From Collinsella sp. (GTDB lineage: Bacteria > Actinomycetota > Coriobacteriia > Coriobacteriales > Coriobacteriaceae): a DNA stretch of 64,000 bases. Below, piece by piece: positions 51,421 through 59,629 of this stretch. The notes beneath the pieces are model-generated. The model ran no database searches and was not told the origin of the DNA. It was given only the letters and a program-made list of their open reading frames with translations. Within the stretch, counting starts at the first letter, position 1, and each line of letters starts with the position of its first letter. The stretch spans positions 62,001-126,000 of the forward strand of contig DXMK01000015.1 of assembly GCA_019414245.1 (NCBI GenBank), read 5' to 3'. A program made the translations under genes and the position numbers.

Positions 51421-52527
51421 ATGGCGATTACCATCGATATCGACACTGCACGCCCCTACCAGGTGCATGTTGGCACGTTTTTGCTGGAGCAGGCGGGACC
51501 GCTCGTGCGCGCCACTGCCGGCGGCACCAAGGCCGTCATCGTGACGGACACCAACGTGGGCCCGCTCTACCAGATGCCCGTTAAGCAGAGCCTGGAGGCA
51601 TCAGGCTACGAGGTGAGCATCTGCACCTTCGAGGCCGGCGAAGCCCATAAGCGCGCCGAAACCTATGTTGCCATTTTGGAGTTTGTGGCCGAGCACGAGC
51701 TTTCGCGCTCCGACGTGATCGTGGCACTCGGCGGCGGCGTCGTGGGCGACGTGGCTGGCTTTGTGGCCGCCACCTACATGCGCGGCTGCAAGTTTGTGCA
51801 GATCCCCACGAGTCTGCTCGCTATGGTGGACTCGTCGGTGGGCGGCAAGACGGCCATCGACCTGGCTGCCGGCAAGAACCTAGCTGGCGCCTTTTGGCAG
51901 CCAAGTGTTGTCATCGCTGACGTGGGATGCCTTGCCACCCTCACGCCCGAGCAGTTCGCCGACGGCTGCGGCGAAGTCGTCAAGCACGCCGTGATCGCCG
52001 ACCCCGAGCTCTTCGCCGAGCTGGAGAAGACCCCGCTCACGCTTGAGCTGCTGAACCGCGACGTGGCCCGCGTGGCGCTCATAATCGCCCGCAATATCGA
52101 CATTAAGCGCGCCGTGGTCGTTGCCGACGAACGCGAGACCAACCAGCGCAAGCTCCTCAACTTTGGACACAGCGCCGGACATGCCGTCGAGGCCTGCGAG
52201 CACTTTGAGCTGGGACACGGCAACTGCGTGTCGATCGGCATGGGCATCATCACGCGTGCCGCAGCCCTGCACGGCATTTGCGATGCCGAGCTGCCCGGTC
52301 GCATCGAGGAGCTCTGCGCCCGTCATGGCCTCAAGACCCGCTGTGAGCTTTCGGCCGACGCCATCTTTGCCGAGGCGCTGCACGACAAAAAACGCGCCGG
52401 TGACACCATCGATCTGGTGATTCCGCACGGTATTGGCCGCTGCAGCATCGACCGCACGCCGCTTTCCACCTTCCATGATTTAATTGCCGAGGGCCTCGGC
52501 CAGAAGGGAGACGCATCCGTATGCTAG
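51421..52527 (+). CDS. aroB: 3-dehydroquinate synthase
   Basis: Cyclises DAHP to 3-dehydroquinate using NAD and a metal. Key blocks: VALGGGVVGDVAGFVAATYMRG, QIPTSLLAMVDSSVGGKTAID, DGCGEVVKHAVI, RKLLNFGHSAGHAVE. Metal ligands Glu and two His lie in the last two of these and in a later segment. 368 residues. AAAGGA is 11 nt before the ATG. The 3' end overlaps aroA by 7 nt. Confidence 0.96.
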   Translation: MAITIDIDTARPYQVHVGTFLLEQAGPLVRATAGGTKAVIVTDTNVGPLYQMPVKQSLEASGYEVSICTFEAGEAHKRAETYVAILEFVAEHELSRSDVIVALGGGVVGDVAGFVAATYMRGCKFVQIPTSLLAMVDSSVGGKTAIDLAAGKNLAGAFWQPSVVIADVGCLATLTPEQFADGCGEVVKHAVIADPELFAELEKTPLTLELLNRDVARVALIIARNIDIKRAVVVADERETNQRKLLNFGHSAGHAVEACEHFELGHGNCVSIGMGIITRAAALHGICDAELPGRIEELCARHGLKTRCELSADAIFAEALHDKKRAGDTIDLVIPHGIGRCSIDRTPLSTFHDLIAEGLGQKGDASVC

Positions 52528-53840
52528 CCCGCATCACCCCCTCCCCGCTCAAGGGCACCGTTCCCGCCATCGCGTCCAAGTCGATGGCGCACCGCCTCAT
52601 CATCTGTGCCGCACTCGCCAACGGCGAGACGCACGTCACTTGCAACACCACCTGCGCCGATATCGAGGCCACGGTGCGCTGCCTCACGGCCCTGGGTGCC
52701 CGCATCGAGACCGTCGAGGACGGGTTCCAAGTCCATCCCACCATGAAGAGTATTGAGTTTGGCCTGCTCAAGGCACTTGCGGGCGGCACGCTCGACTGCG
52801 GCGAGAGCGGCTCCACGCTCCGCTTTATGCTGCCCGTCGCCTGCGCGCTGGGGGCAGAGGCAACCTTTGTGGGCCAGGGCCGTCTGGGCGCACGCCCCCT
52901 CTCCCCGCTCTCCGACGAGATCATTGCCGCTGGCTGCGACCTGCAGGGTCTGGGCGGCTTTCCGCTCAAGACAAGCGGCCGCATGCGCCCGGGCACCTTT
53001 ATCCTGCCGGGCAACGTGAGCTCGCAGTACATCTCCGGCCTGCTGCTGGCAGCCCCACTTCTGGCCCAGCCCTCCTGCGTGCAGGTAACCGGCCTTATCG
53101 AGAGCCGCCCCTATATCAACCTGACCATCCAGGCCATGAAGGCCTTCGGCGTCGAGGTCAACGTCGAGCGTATCCCCGCCAAGGACGGCCAGCCCGAGAT
53201 CACGAACTTCCGCGTGAGCAGCGGCTCATACCGCACGCCTGGCAATGTGGCTGTCGAAGGCGACTGGTCCAACGCCGCCTTTTGGCTGTGCGCCGGCGCC
53301 ATCGGCTCCGACCCCATCACTGTCGAGGGCGTGTCGCTCAGCTCGGCCCAGGGCGACCGCAACGTGCTTGCCGCGCTCTCGCGCTTTGGCGCCCGCATCG
53401 TACGCTCCACCAACGCCGCCACCGTGCAGTCCGACAAGCTCGCCGGCTTTGAAATGAGCGCGCACGACATCCCCGACCTGGTGCCCGTAATCTCGGCCGT
53501 GGCATCGCTGGCTCAGGGCCGCACGTTCATCCGTGACTGCGCGCGCCTGCGCATCAAGGAATCTGACCGTCTAGCCACCACCACCCGCGAGCTCACCGCA
53601 CTGGGTGCACAGGTGCGCATTGCCGGCGACGACCTCATCATCAAGGGTGTTGACGCCTTTACCGGCGGCGAGGTCGATTCGCACAACGACCACCGCATCG
53701 CCATGATGGCCGCCATCGCCGCGAGCCGCGCCACTGGCGAAGTTGTGATCCACGGCGCCGAGGCCGTCAACAAGTCCTATCCCGATTTCTTTGACCACTA
53801 CCGCCTGTTGGGCGGCAAGGTCACGCTCGAGGAGGAATAG
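52521..53840 (+). CDS. aroA: 3-phosphoshikimate 1-carboxyvinyltransferase (EPSP synthase)
   Basis: Transfers enolpyruvyl from PEP to shikimate 3-phosphate; target of glyphosate. Signature LDCGESGSTLRFMLPVA near residue 90, SSQYISGLLLAAPL, and the C-terminal RIKESDRLATTTRELTALG and SHNDHRIAMM. The N-terminal Lys-Ser in AIASKSMAHR is the usual PEP-binding pair. The segment SGSTLR keeps the Gly of the glyphosate-contact loop. 439 residues. Confidence 0.96.
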   Translation: MLARITPSPLKGTVPAIASKSMAHRLIICAALANGETHVTCNTTCADIEATVRCLTALGARIETVEDGFQVHPTMKSIEFGLLKALAGGTLDCGESGSTLRFMLPVACALGAEATFVGQGRLGARPLSPLSDEIIAAGCDLQGLGGFPLKTSGRMRPGTFILPGNVSSQYISGLLLAAPLLAQPSCVQVTGLIESRPYINLTIQAMKAFGVEVNVERIPAKDGQPEITNFRVSSGSYRTPGNVAVEGDWSNAAFWLCAGAIGSDPITVEGVSLSSAQGDRNVLAALSRFGARIVRSTNAATVQSDKLAGFEMSAHDIPDLVPVISAVASLAQGRTFIRDCARLRIKESDRLATTTRELTALGAQVRIAGDDLIIKGVDAFTGGEVDSHNDHRIAMMAAIAASRATGEVVIHGAEAVNKSYPDFFDHYRLLGGKVTLEEE

Positions 53841-53841
53841 C

Positions 53842-54939
53842 ATGTCCTCGACCTTTGGCAACGTCTTGCATCTGAGTATCTTTGGCCAGTCGCACTCCCC
53901 CGCTATCGGCTGCTCACTCGACGGCATTCCTGCCGGTATTGCCGTTGACCAGGAGCAGCTACAGGCCTTTTTGGACCGTCGTGCCCCCGGTCGCGACGAG
54001 ACCGCAACCAAGCGCCACGAGGCCGACGCCGCGCATATCATTGCCGGTGTGGTCGACGGACACACCACTGGCGCACCCATCGCAGCAATTATCGAAAACA
54101 CCAACACGCGCTCCAAGGACTATTCCGAGCTGCGCCGCAAGCCCCGCCCAGGGCACGCAGACTTTCCCGCGCGCGTGAAGTACCACAACATGCACGACGT
54201 CGCCGGCGGCGGACACTTCTCCGGCCGCCTGACGGCCCCCCTGTGCATCGCCGGCGGTATTGCGCTGCAGGCACTCGAGGCCCGTGGCATCAAGGTCATG
54301 GCGCACGTCGCGCAGATCGGCGGCATCTCCGACCTGCCCATGGACGACATGGTCTATCGCGAGGCCGACCGCAAGGCGATCCTCACGAACGATCTGCCCT
54401 GCATTGACGCCGCCGCAGCCGACCGCATGCGCGAGGAGATCCTAGCCGCGCGCGACGAGCTCGACAGTATCGGCGGCATCGTGGAGTGCGGCATCTACGG
54501 GCTTCCCGCGGGCATCGGCGACCCCATGTTCGACGGTATCGAGAACCGCATAGCGCAGATCGCGTTTGGCATTCCCGCCGTAAAGGGTGTGGAGTTTGGC
54601 ATGGGCTTTGCCGTGGCCGCCATGCGCGGCAGCGAGAACAACGATCCGTATCGCGTTGATGCCGAGACCGGCGAGATTGCGGTCGAGTCCAATAACGCCG
54701 GCGGCATCCTGGGCGGCATTTCCACGGGCGCACCCGTCATGTGGCGGATGGCCGTAAAGCCGACGCCCTCCATCGGTCGCGAGCAACAGACCGTGGACAT
54801 GGACGCCATGGAAAATGCCGAGCTCTCGGTCCACGGCCGCCACGATCCCTGCATCGTCCCGCGCGCCGTCCCCGTAGCCGAAGCAGCCGCCGCCCTCGCC
54901 ATCTGGGACGCCCTCCTCGAGGACGCCGCCCAGCTCTAA
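53842..54939 (+). CDS. aroC: Chorismate synthase
   Basis: FMN-dependent anti-elimination giving chorismate. The start SSTFGNVLHLSIFGQSHSPA and the following DGIPAG are signature 1; RPGHADFPARVKYHN and VAGGGHFSGRLTAP are also diagnostic, as is SNNAGGILGGISTGAPV. ATG 53842 has GAGGAGG just upstream, built from the aroA end; the longer frame overlaps aroA. 365 residues. Confidence 0.97.
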   Translation: MSSTFGNVLHLSIFGQSHSPAIGCSLDGIPAGIAVDQEQLQAFLDRRAPGRDETATKRHEADAAHIIAGVVDGHTTGAPIAAIIENTNTRSKDYSELRRKPRPGHADFPARVKYHNMHDVAGGGHFSGRLTAPLCIAGGIALQALEARGIKVMAHVAQIGGISDLPMDDMVYREADRKAILTNDLPCIDAAAADRMREEILAARDELDSIGGIVECGIYGLPAGIGDPMFDGIENRIAQIAFGIPAVKGVEFGMGFAVAAMRGSENNDPYRVDAETGEIAVESNNAGGILGGISTGAPVMWRMAVKPTPSIGREQQTVDMDAMENAELSVHGRHDPCIVPRAVPVAEAAAALAIWDALLEDAAQL

Positions 54940-54992
54940 CCCGCCTCACCTGGGTTGCCTGTCAACTCAGCCGTTACGTGAAAGGGGCCTCC

Positions 54993-56138
54993 ATGGACCT
55001 TGCCGATATTCGCCAGGCCATCGACGGCATCGATACCACGCTCCTCGATAGCTTTATCGAGCGCATGGACATTGCCACCGAAGTCGCCAAATCCAAGATC
55101 GAGATGGGCAAGGCCGTCTTTGACCCCGCCCGCGAGCGCTCCAAACTCAACAACCTCGCCAGCCGCGCACCCGAGCGCTACGAGGCCCAGACCATCACCC
55201 TGTTCCGCCTCCTCATGAGCATGAGCAAGGCCGAGCAGCAGCGCTACATCAACGAGCTCAAGGGCATAACGGTGTCGCAAAAAGCCCGTGCCACGGCCGC
55301 AGCCTTTGACACGCCCTTCCCCCAGACGGCTACCGTTGCCTGCCAGGGCGTTGAGGGCGCCTACAGCCAGATCGCCGCGTGTAAGCTCTTCGACGTGCCC
55401 GATATCGCCTTCTTTGAGACCTTCGAGGGCGTTATGCGCGCCATACGCGACGGCTTCTGCGAGTTTGGCGTGTTGCCCATCGAAAACTCAACTGCCGGAT
55501 CGGTCAACGCCGTCTACGACCTGCTTGCACAGTTCGACTTCCATATCGTGCGCTCGCTGCGCCTCAAGATCGATCACAACTTACTCGTCAAACCCGGCAC
55601 CAAGCTCGCCGACGTGCGCGAGGTCTACAGCCACGGCCAAGCCATTGCCCAGTGCGCCGGCTTTATCGAGGGCCACGGACTGCATGCCACCAAGTACCCC
55701 AACACCGCTATGTCGGCCGAGATGGTCGCCAACTCCGAGCGCACCGATGTCGCCGCCATCGCCTCGCGCAGCTGTGCCGAGCTGTATGGCCTGGAGGTGC
55801 TGGAGCCCAACATCCAGGACTCGGACAACAACTACACGCGCTTCGTCGTCATCAGTCGCGAACCGCGCGTCTATCCCGGTGCCAACCGTACCTCGCTCAT
55901 GATCACCACGGCCAACGAGCCAGGCGCCCTCTATCGCGTGCTCGAGCGCTTCTACGCACTCAACATCAACCTCATCAAGCTCGAGAGCCGCCCCATCCCC
56001 GGCCGCGACTTTGAGTTTATGTTCTACTTTGACCTGGACTGCCCCTTTGGCAGCAAGGCCCTCGACGACTTGCTCGATTCCATCGACGACGTGTGCGAGA
56101 GCTTTACCTACTTTGGTAGCTACACGGAGGTGCTCTAG
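54993..56138 (+). CDS. pheA: Bifunctional chorismate mutase / prephenate dehydratase
   Basis: Phe branch: chorismate to prephenate to phenylpyruvate. Residues 1-90 are an AroQ-type chorismate mutase (LADIRQAIDGIDTTLLDSFI). Prephenate dehydratase follows (VACQGVEGAYSQIAACKLF, FGVLPIENSTAGSVNAVYDLL, NYTRFVVISR with catalytic Thr). The last 90 residues are an ACT domain with NEPGALYRVL and KLESRPIPG, the Phe-binding elements, so feedback inhibition by Phe is expected. ATG 54993 follows AAAGGGG; the longer open frame lies within aroC. 381 residues. Confidence 0.95.
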   Translation: MDLADIRQAIDGIDTTLLDSFIERMDIATEVAKSKIEMGKAVFDPARERSKLNNLASRAPERYEAQTITLFRLLMSMSKAEQQRYINELKGITVSQKARATAAAFDTPFPQTATVACQGVEGAYSQIAACKLFDVPDIAFFETFEGVMRAIRDGFCEFGVLPIENSTAGSVNAVYDLLAQFDFHIVRSLRLKIDHNLLVKPGTKLADVREVYSHGQAIAQCAGFIEGHGLHATKYPNTAMSAEMVANSERTDVAAIASRSCAELYGLEVLEPNIQDSDNNYTRFVVISREPRVYPGANRTSLMITTANEPGALYRVLERFYALNINLIKLESRPIPGRDFEFMFYFDLDCPFGSKALDDLLDSIDDVCESFTYFGSYTEVL

Positions 56139-57377
56139 ATGACCGATACCGCCGCAACCCGCCCCTACGGCGTGCTGGGCCGCGTGCTGGGCCACAGCTA
56201 CACCCCGACCATCTACAAAGAGCTCGCTGGGCTCGAGTACGTGCGATTTGAGCGCGAGCCCGAGGACCTCGCGGCCTTTATGACCGGCAACGAGTGGGAA
56301 GGCACCAACGTGACCATCCCCTACAAACGCGCCGTCATGAACTACCTGGACGAGCTGAGCCCGCTCGCCGAGCGCATGGGCAACGTCAACACCATCACGC
56401 GCCTAGCCGACGGCCGCCTGCGCGGCGACAACACCGACTACTTCGGTTTTCAGTGCCTGGTCGAGGAGTTGGGGGTTGAGGTTACCGGCAAGAAGGCCCT
56501 CGTGCTCGGAGCCACCGGCGGCGCCGGCACCACGGCAAGTATGGTGCTGGGAGATCTAGGCGCCATCGTTGTGCCCGTGGGTCGCACGAGCGAGGTCAAC
56601 TACGGCAACATCGCGCAGCAGTCCGACACCGCCTTACTCGTCAACTGCACGCCTGCCGGTATGTTCCCCCACTGCCCCGACGCGCCTTGCACGCTCGAAG
56701 GGCTCGATGCACTCGAAGGCGTCATCGACATTGTCTACAACCCCGCCCGCACGGGCCTGATGCTCGAGGCCGAGCGCCGCGGCATTCCCTGCATCGGCGG
56801 CCTGCTCATGCTTGTGGCACAAGCAGCACAAGCTGTCGAGCGTTACACCGGCCAAGCCACCCCACGCGAGCGTATCCTGGACGTAACGGAGCGCCTGTCC
56901 CGCCGCGAGCAGAACATCGCGCTGATTGGCATGCCGGGTTCGGGCAAGACCCGTGTAGGCGAGCAGATCGCCCAGCTCACGGGCCGCGAGCACATCGACC
57001 TTGATCGCGCCCTCGAGGAGCGCCTGGGGATGCCCTGCGCCGACTATATCGTCGAGCGAGGCGAGGCGGCCTTCCGCGAGCAGGAAACGGCGGCGCTGGC
57101 CGACATCTCCAAGCGCAGTGGCCTGGTGCTTTCCACGGGCGGCGGCGTGGTCACACGCGACGAGAACTACCCGCTGCTGCACCAGAACAGCCAGATCGTG
57201 ATGCTCAACCGCAAGCTCGACGAACTCGCCCACAAGGGTCGCCCCATCACCGCCCGCGATGGTATCGACAAGCTCGCCGAACAGCGCATGCCGCGCTACC
57301 GCGCCTGGGCCGACTACATCATCGACTCGCGCAACTGTGCCGCCAACACCGCCCGCGCCGTCCTCGACACCCTCTAA
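56139..57377 (+). CDS. Shikimate dehydrogenase - shikimate kinase fusion (AroE-AroK)
   Basis: One 412-residue protein with two consecutive pathway enzymes. Residues 1-250 are AroE: GHSYTPTIYKE (shikimate site, with Thr where the second Ser usually is), GTNVTIPYKRAV with catalytic Lys, GNVNTI, GDNTDYFGFQ, and the NADP loop GATGGAGTTASM. Residues 265-412 are AroK: Walker A GMPGSGKTRVGEQIA, HIDLDRALEERLG, GEAAFREQE, STGGGVV and the lid GRPITARDG. The two steps 3-dehydroshikimate to shikimate to shikimate 3-phosphate are thus joined. The ATG directly follows the pheA stop with GGAGG upstream. Confidence 0.94.
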   Translation: MTDTAATRPYGVLGRVLGHSYTPTIYKELAGLEYVRFEREPEDLAAFMTGNEWEGTNVTIPYKRAVMNYLDELSPLAERMGNVNTITRLADGRLRGDNTDYFGFQCLVEELGVEVTGKKALVLGATGGAGTTASMVLGDLGAIVVPVGRTSEVNYGNIAQQSDTALLVNCTPAGMFPHCPDAPCTLEGLDALEGVIDIVYNPARTGLMLEAERRGIPCIGGLLMLVAQAAQAVERYTGQATPRERILDVTERLSRREQNIALIGMPGSGKTRVGEQIAQLTGREHIDLDRALEERLGMPCADYIVERGEAAFREQETAALADISKRSGLVLSTGGGVVTRDENYPLLHQNSQIVMLNRKLDELAHKGRPITARDGIDKLAEQRMPRYRAWADYIIDSRNCAANTARAVLDTL

Positions 57378-57416
57378 ACCACCACAAAGGGGACAGGCAC
57401 CTTTGTGGTGGTTTTT
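57377..57416 (+). terminator. Terminator-like inverted repeat with REP-like core
   Basis: A perfect 14-bp stem (57377-57390 with 57400-57413) is followed by a T-tract, directly after the aroE-aroK stop. Its centre reads AAAGGGGACAGGCACCTTT, which resembles widespread REP-like repeats containing GGGGACAG. It would cut aroQ off from the operon unless there is readthrough. Confidence 0.8.
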
Positions 57417-57457
57417 CATTCCGCCTCACCGCCCGCCCAGCCGCAAAGGAAGCAACC

Positions 57458-57895
57458 ATGAAAGCACTCGTTATCAACGGTCCCAACCTCAACATGCTCG
57501 GCATTCGCGAGCCGGGCATCTACGGTAGCGATAACTACGACCGCCTGGTCCAGATTTGCCAGGAGGCGGGTACCGCACAGGGTTTTGACGATGTCGAAGT
57601 CTTTCAGTCCAACCACGAGGGCAGTATCGTCGACAAGATCCAGGAGGCCTACGGCAAGGTCGACGGCATCGTCATCAACCCGGCCGCTTACACGCACACC
57701 AGCGTGGCCATCCTGGACGCTCTCAAAGCCATCGCCATCCCCGCCGTTGAGGTCCACATCAGCGCCGTCGAGACCCGCGAGGACTTCCGCCAGGTAAGCT
57801 ACGCACGCCTAGCCTGCTTCGCGACCATCACCGGCGAAGGCTTGCAAGGCTACGCGCACGCGCTGGAGCTGCTGAGGGAGCGTCTCGAAAAGTAG
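57458..57895 (+). CDS. aroQ: 3-dehydroquinate dehydratase, type II
   Basis: Dodecameric type II enzyme of the shikimate pathway, converting 3-dehydroquinate to 3-dehydroshikimate. Motifs INGPNLNMLGIREPGIYG (catalytic Arg and Tyr), FQSNHEGSIVDKI, INPAAYTHTSVAI and VEVHISAVETRE (catalytic His). 145 residues. AAGGAAG precedes the ATG. Its last 13 codons are duplicated 1.6 kb downstream. Confidence 0.97.
   Translation: MKALVINGPNLNMLGIREPGIYGSDNYDRLVQICQEAGTAQGFDDVEVFQSNHEGSIVDKIQEAYGKVDGIVINPAAYTHTSVAILDALKAIAIPAVEVHISAVETREDFRQVSYARLACFATITGEGLQGYAHALELLRERLEK
57848..57885 (+). repeat. Left copy of 38-bp direct repeat (aroQ 3' end)
   Basis: Matches 59504-59541 at 35 of 38 positions; all three differences are synonymous in the aroQ frame. 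Together the copies bracket the DUF4869/P-loop cassette. Confidence 0.9.
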
Positions 57896-57940
57896 CCTCA
57901 CGAGCAAATCCATCGGCGCGATTCATACGCTAATAATGCC

Positions 57941-57980
57941 AGTGCCGCCAGCAGCAACCTCGCTACTGGCGGCACTTTAT
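57941..57980 (+). terminator. Terminator after aroQ
   Basis: An 11-bp perfect stem (57941-57951 with 57966-57976), extendable by flanking complementarity, followed by TTTATT. It ends the aromatic operon. Confidence 0.8.
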
Positions 57981-57988
57981 TACTGGCA

Positions 57989-57994
57989 TATAAT
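57989..57994 (+). promoter_or_regulatory. Consensus -10 (TATAAT) for the accessory cassette
   Basis: A perfect TATAAT lies 32 nt before the DUF4869-like ATG. The -35 position falls inside the aroQ terminator stem (CTGGCG) and is poor. Confidence 0.5.
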
Positions 57995-58025
57995 CGTTGC
58001 AGTCACACAACGTCTGGAGACGCGC

Positions 58026-58475
58026 ATGTTAAGCATCCATCTGGGAGATTACCCCGGTTCCATCTACGATACCGAAACCTATTTTAGGAACTCATACTTG
58101 GACTCATGGTTCGAAGACCCTATGGCCACGCAGATCATTAAAAGCGTGGACGGGTCAGAGCTCATCGGCCCCCACAACATCCTAAGCAAGCAGCTGGGCT
58201 CGATCACCCCACTCGAACTGTCCGGCGGCGTCAAGACGCTGTTGCTGGTTCGCAATCTCCCAAATATGGTGTTCAACGCATCCACCTGCGGAGACAACTG
58301 TGCCCGCTGGCTACTCAAGATCGGCAAAGAGCAAGACGTCCTTGTAACCCTATACCACATCATGAAGTTCCCTTGGAAGCGTTTTGAGATTCGCATCGAT
58401 AACGACGGCCGCATCGTCAGGAACATGCAGGAGTTCGTAGGTGCAACGAATGACTTTTTGGATGTTGATGAATAA
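58026..58475 (+). CDS. DUF4869-like small protein, first gene of accessory cassette
   Basis: A 149-residue soluble protein. It begins MLSIHLGDYPGSIYDTETYF and has a central LSGGVKTLLLV and a distinctive FNASTCGDNCARWLLKI; by memory this matches DUF4869 (no search done). No membrane helix or catalytic motif is recognisable. The ATG has GGAGA 5 nt upstream; the frame can be extended 30 codons 5' through the aroQ terminator, which is unlikely. The stop overlaps the next ATG as TAATG, so the two proteins are coupled and probably act together. GC is visibly lower than in the aro genes. Confidence 0.75.
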   Translation: MLSIHLGDYPGSIYDTETYFRNSYLDSWFEDPMATQIIKSVDGSELIGPHNILSKQLGSITPLELSGGVKTLLLVRNLPNMVFNASTCGDNCARWLLKIGKEQDVLVTLYHIMKFPWKRFEIRIDNDGRIVRNMQEFVGATNDFLDVDE

Positions 58476-59476
58476 TGAAGGGGACGCATACCGTTATCGT
58501 TGAGCGCGCAAAGGTCAAATACACGCTCACGTTCAAGCGCAACATCTCCTTCATCCGCGGCAACAGCGGTACGGGCAAAACGACGCTCATTTCGATGATC
58601 CGCGACTATAACGATCGAGGACAAGAAAGCGGCGTCACGCTCAGCTGCGACGTGCCTTGCGAAACGCTTTCCGGCAGACGCTGGGAGCGTGAACTGTCGA
58701 TCATCGAAGATTCAATTATCTTTCTTGATGAAGGCAACGAATTTATCTACTCGAAGGATTTCGCAAAGGCCGTCAACGGATCGTCCAACTATTTTGTTCT
58801 GATATCTCGTCGCGACGCCAACGAACTCCCTTACAGCGTCGACGAGATCCTAAAACTGGTCAACACGACGAGCAAAGTAATTAACGGCCGTAAAAGCGAC
58901 AAGCGTTTTTACTCGGTGACCAAACCGCTTTATACCCACACGGCAAACATGCTGTATCAGGACCTTAACGTAGGGTTCGACAATCCCGATGCCGTGATTG
59001 TCGAGGATAGCAAGTCTGGCTATCAATTCTATAGCGCCCTTTGCAACCGACTGGGAATCCCCTGCTATACCGCCACCGGCGTAGCAAACCTAAAACGAAC
59101 GATTCACGAATGTCCCGAGCAAAACATCCTTGCCATAGGAGACGGTGCAGCGTTTGGTCCCTACATCGAAAAGGTGCTCGGACAGCGCGTTTACAAGAAC
59201 GTTCGCTTGTTCCTCCCCGAATCATTTGAGTGGACGCTTTTGCGATCTGGCCTCATACCCAGCAACGACATTCCAAAGATCCTTGAGGACCCCTCGAGCT
59301 ACATCGAAAGCCGCGACTACCTAAGTTGGGAGCGATTCTTCACCGACGCATTGATCAAGTACTCGGCAGATACTCGCTACGCCTACAGAAAAGCAAAGCT
59401 CAATGAGCAATACCTGAGGCCGCAAGCAATGGATGCAGTCGGGAGCGTCTTGCCCGAGTGCCTAAGGGCGGAATAG
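58475..59476 (+). CDS. P-loop NTPase with Toprim-like C-terminal region, second gene of accessory cassette
   Basis: A 333-residue protein. Walker A is GNSGTGKTT (29-37); Walker B is IIFLDE (81-86) followed by a polar loop; ISRRD (110-114) could be a sensor. From about 170 a second alpha/beta region has DAVIVEDSKSGYQFY (Glu177) and ILAIGDGAAFGPYI (Asp223), which resembles the Glu and Asp elements of Toprim domains, as in OLD-family ATPase-nucleases, but with the second Asp of DxD not evident. The ATPase part is shorter than in OLD proteins and lacks an obvious ABC signature. Function unknown; an effector acting with the small DUF4869-like partner is inferred. Confidence 0.72.
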   Translation: MKGTHTVIVERAKVKYTLTFKRNISFIRGNSGTGKTTLISMIRDYNDRGQESGVTLSCDVPCETLSGRRWERELSIIEDSIIFLDEGNEFIYSKDFAKAVNGSSNYFVLISRRDANELPYSVDEILKLVNTTSKVINGRKSDKRFYSVTKPLYTHTANMLYQDLNVGFDNPDAVIVEDSKSGYQFYSALCNRLGIPCYTATGVANLKRTIHECPEQNILAIGDGAAFGPYIEKVLGQRVYKNVRLFLPESFEWTLLRSGLIPSNDIPKILEDPSSYIESRDYLSWERFFTDALIKYSADTRYAYRKAKLNEQYLRPQAMDAVGSVLPECLRAE

Positions 59477-59503
59477 CGAGTCCTTAAGTTCATTTAGAAA
59501 CCC

Positions 59504-59551
59504 GGTTACGCTCACGCGCTGGAGCTGCTGAGAGAGCGTCTGCTACACTAA
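59504..59551 (+). pseudogene. aroQ 3' remnant (right copy of direct repeat)
   Basis: Encodes GYAHALELLRERL then LH and a stop, the same 13 residues as the end of the intact aroQ, but with different codons (synonymous changes only). It has no upstream aroQ sequence and no start. It looks like the displaced tail of a former or foreign aroQ. The rest of 59477-59629 shows no other gene. Confidence 0.85.
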
Positions 59552-59629
59552 TCTTAGGGCCAAATGAGCCAGTGGCGTTTGCCCCGAATCATTTGTAACT
59601 GTTCGATTGACATGCAAAGGAGCATATCC

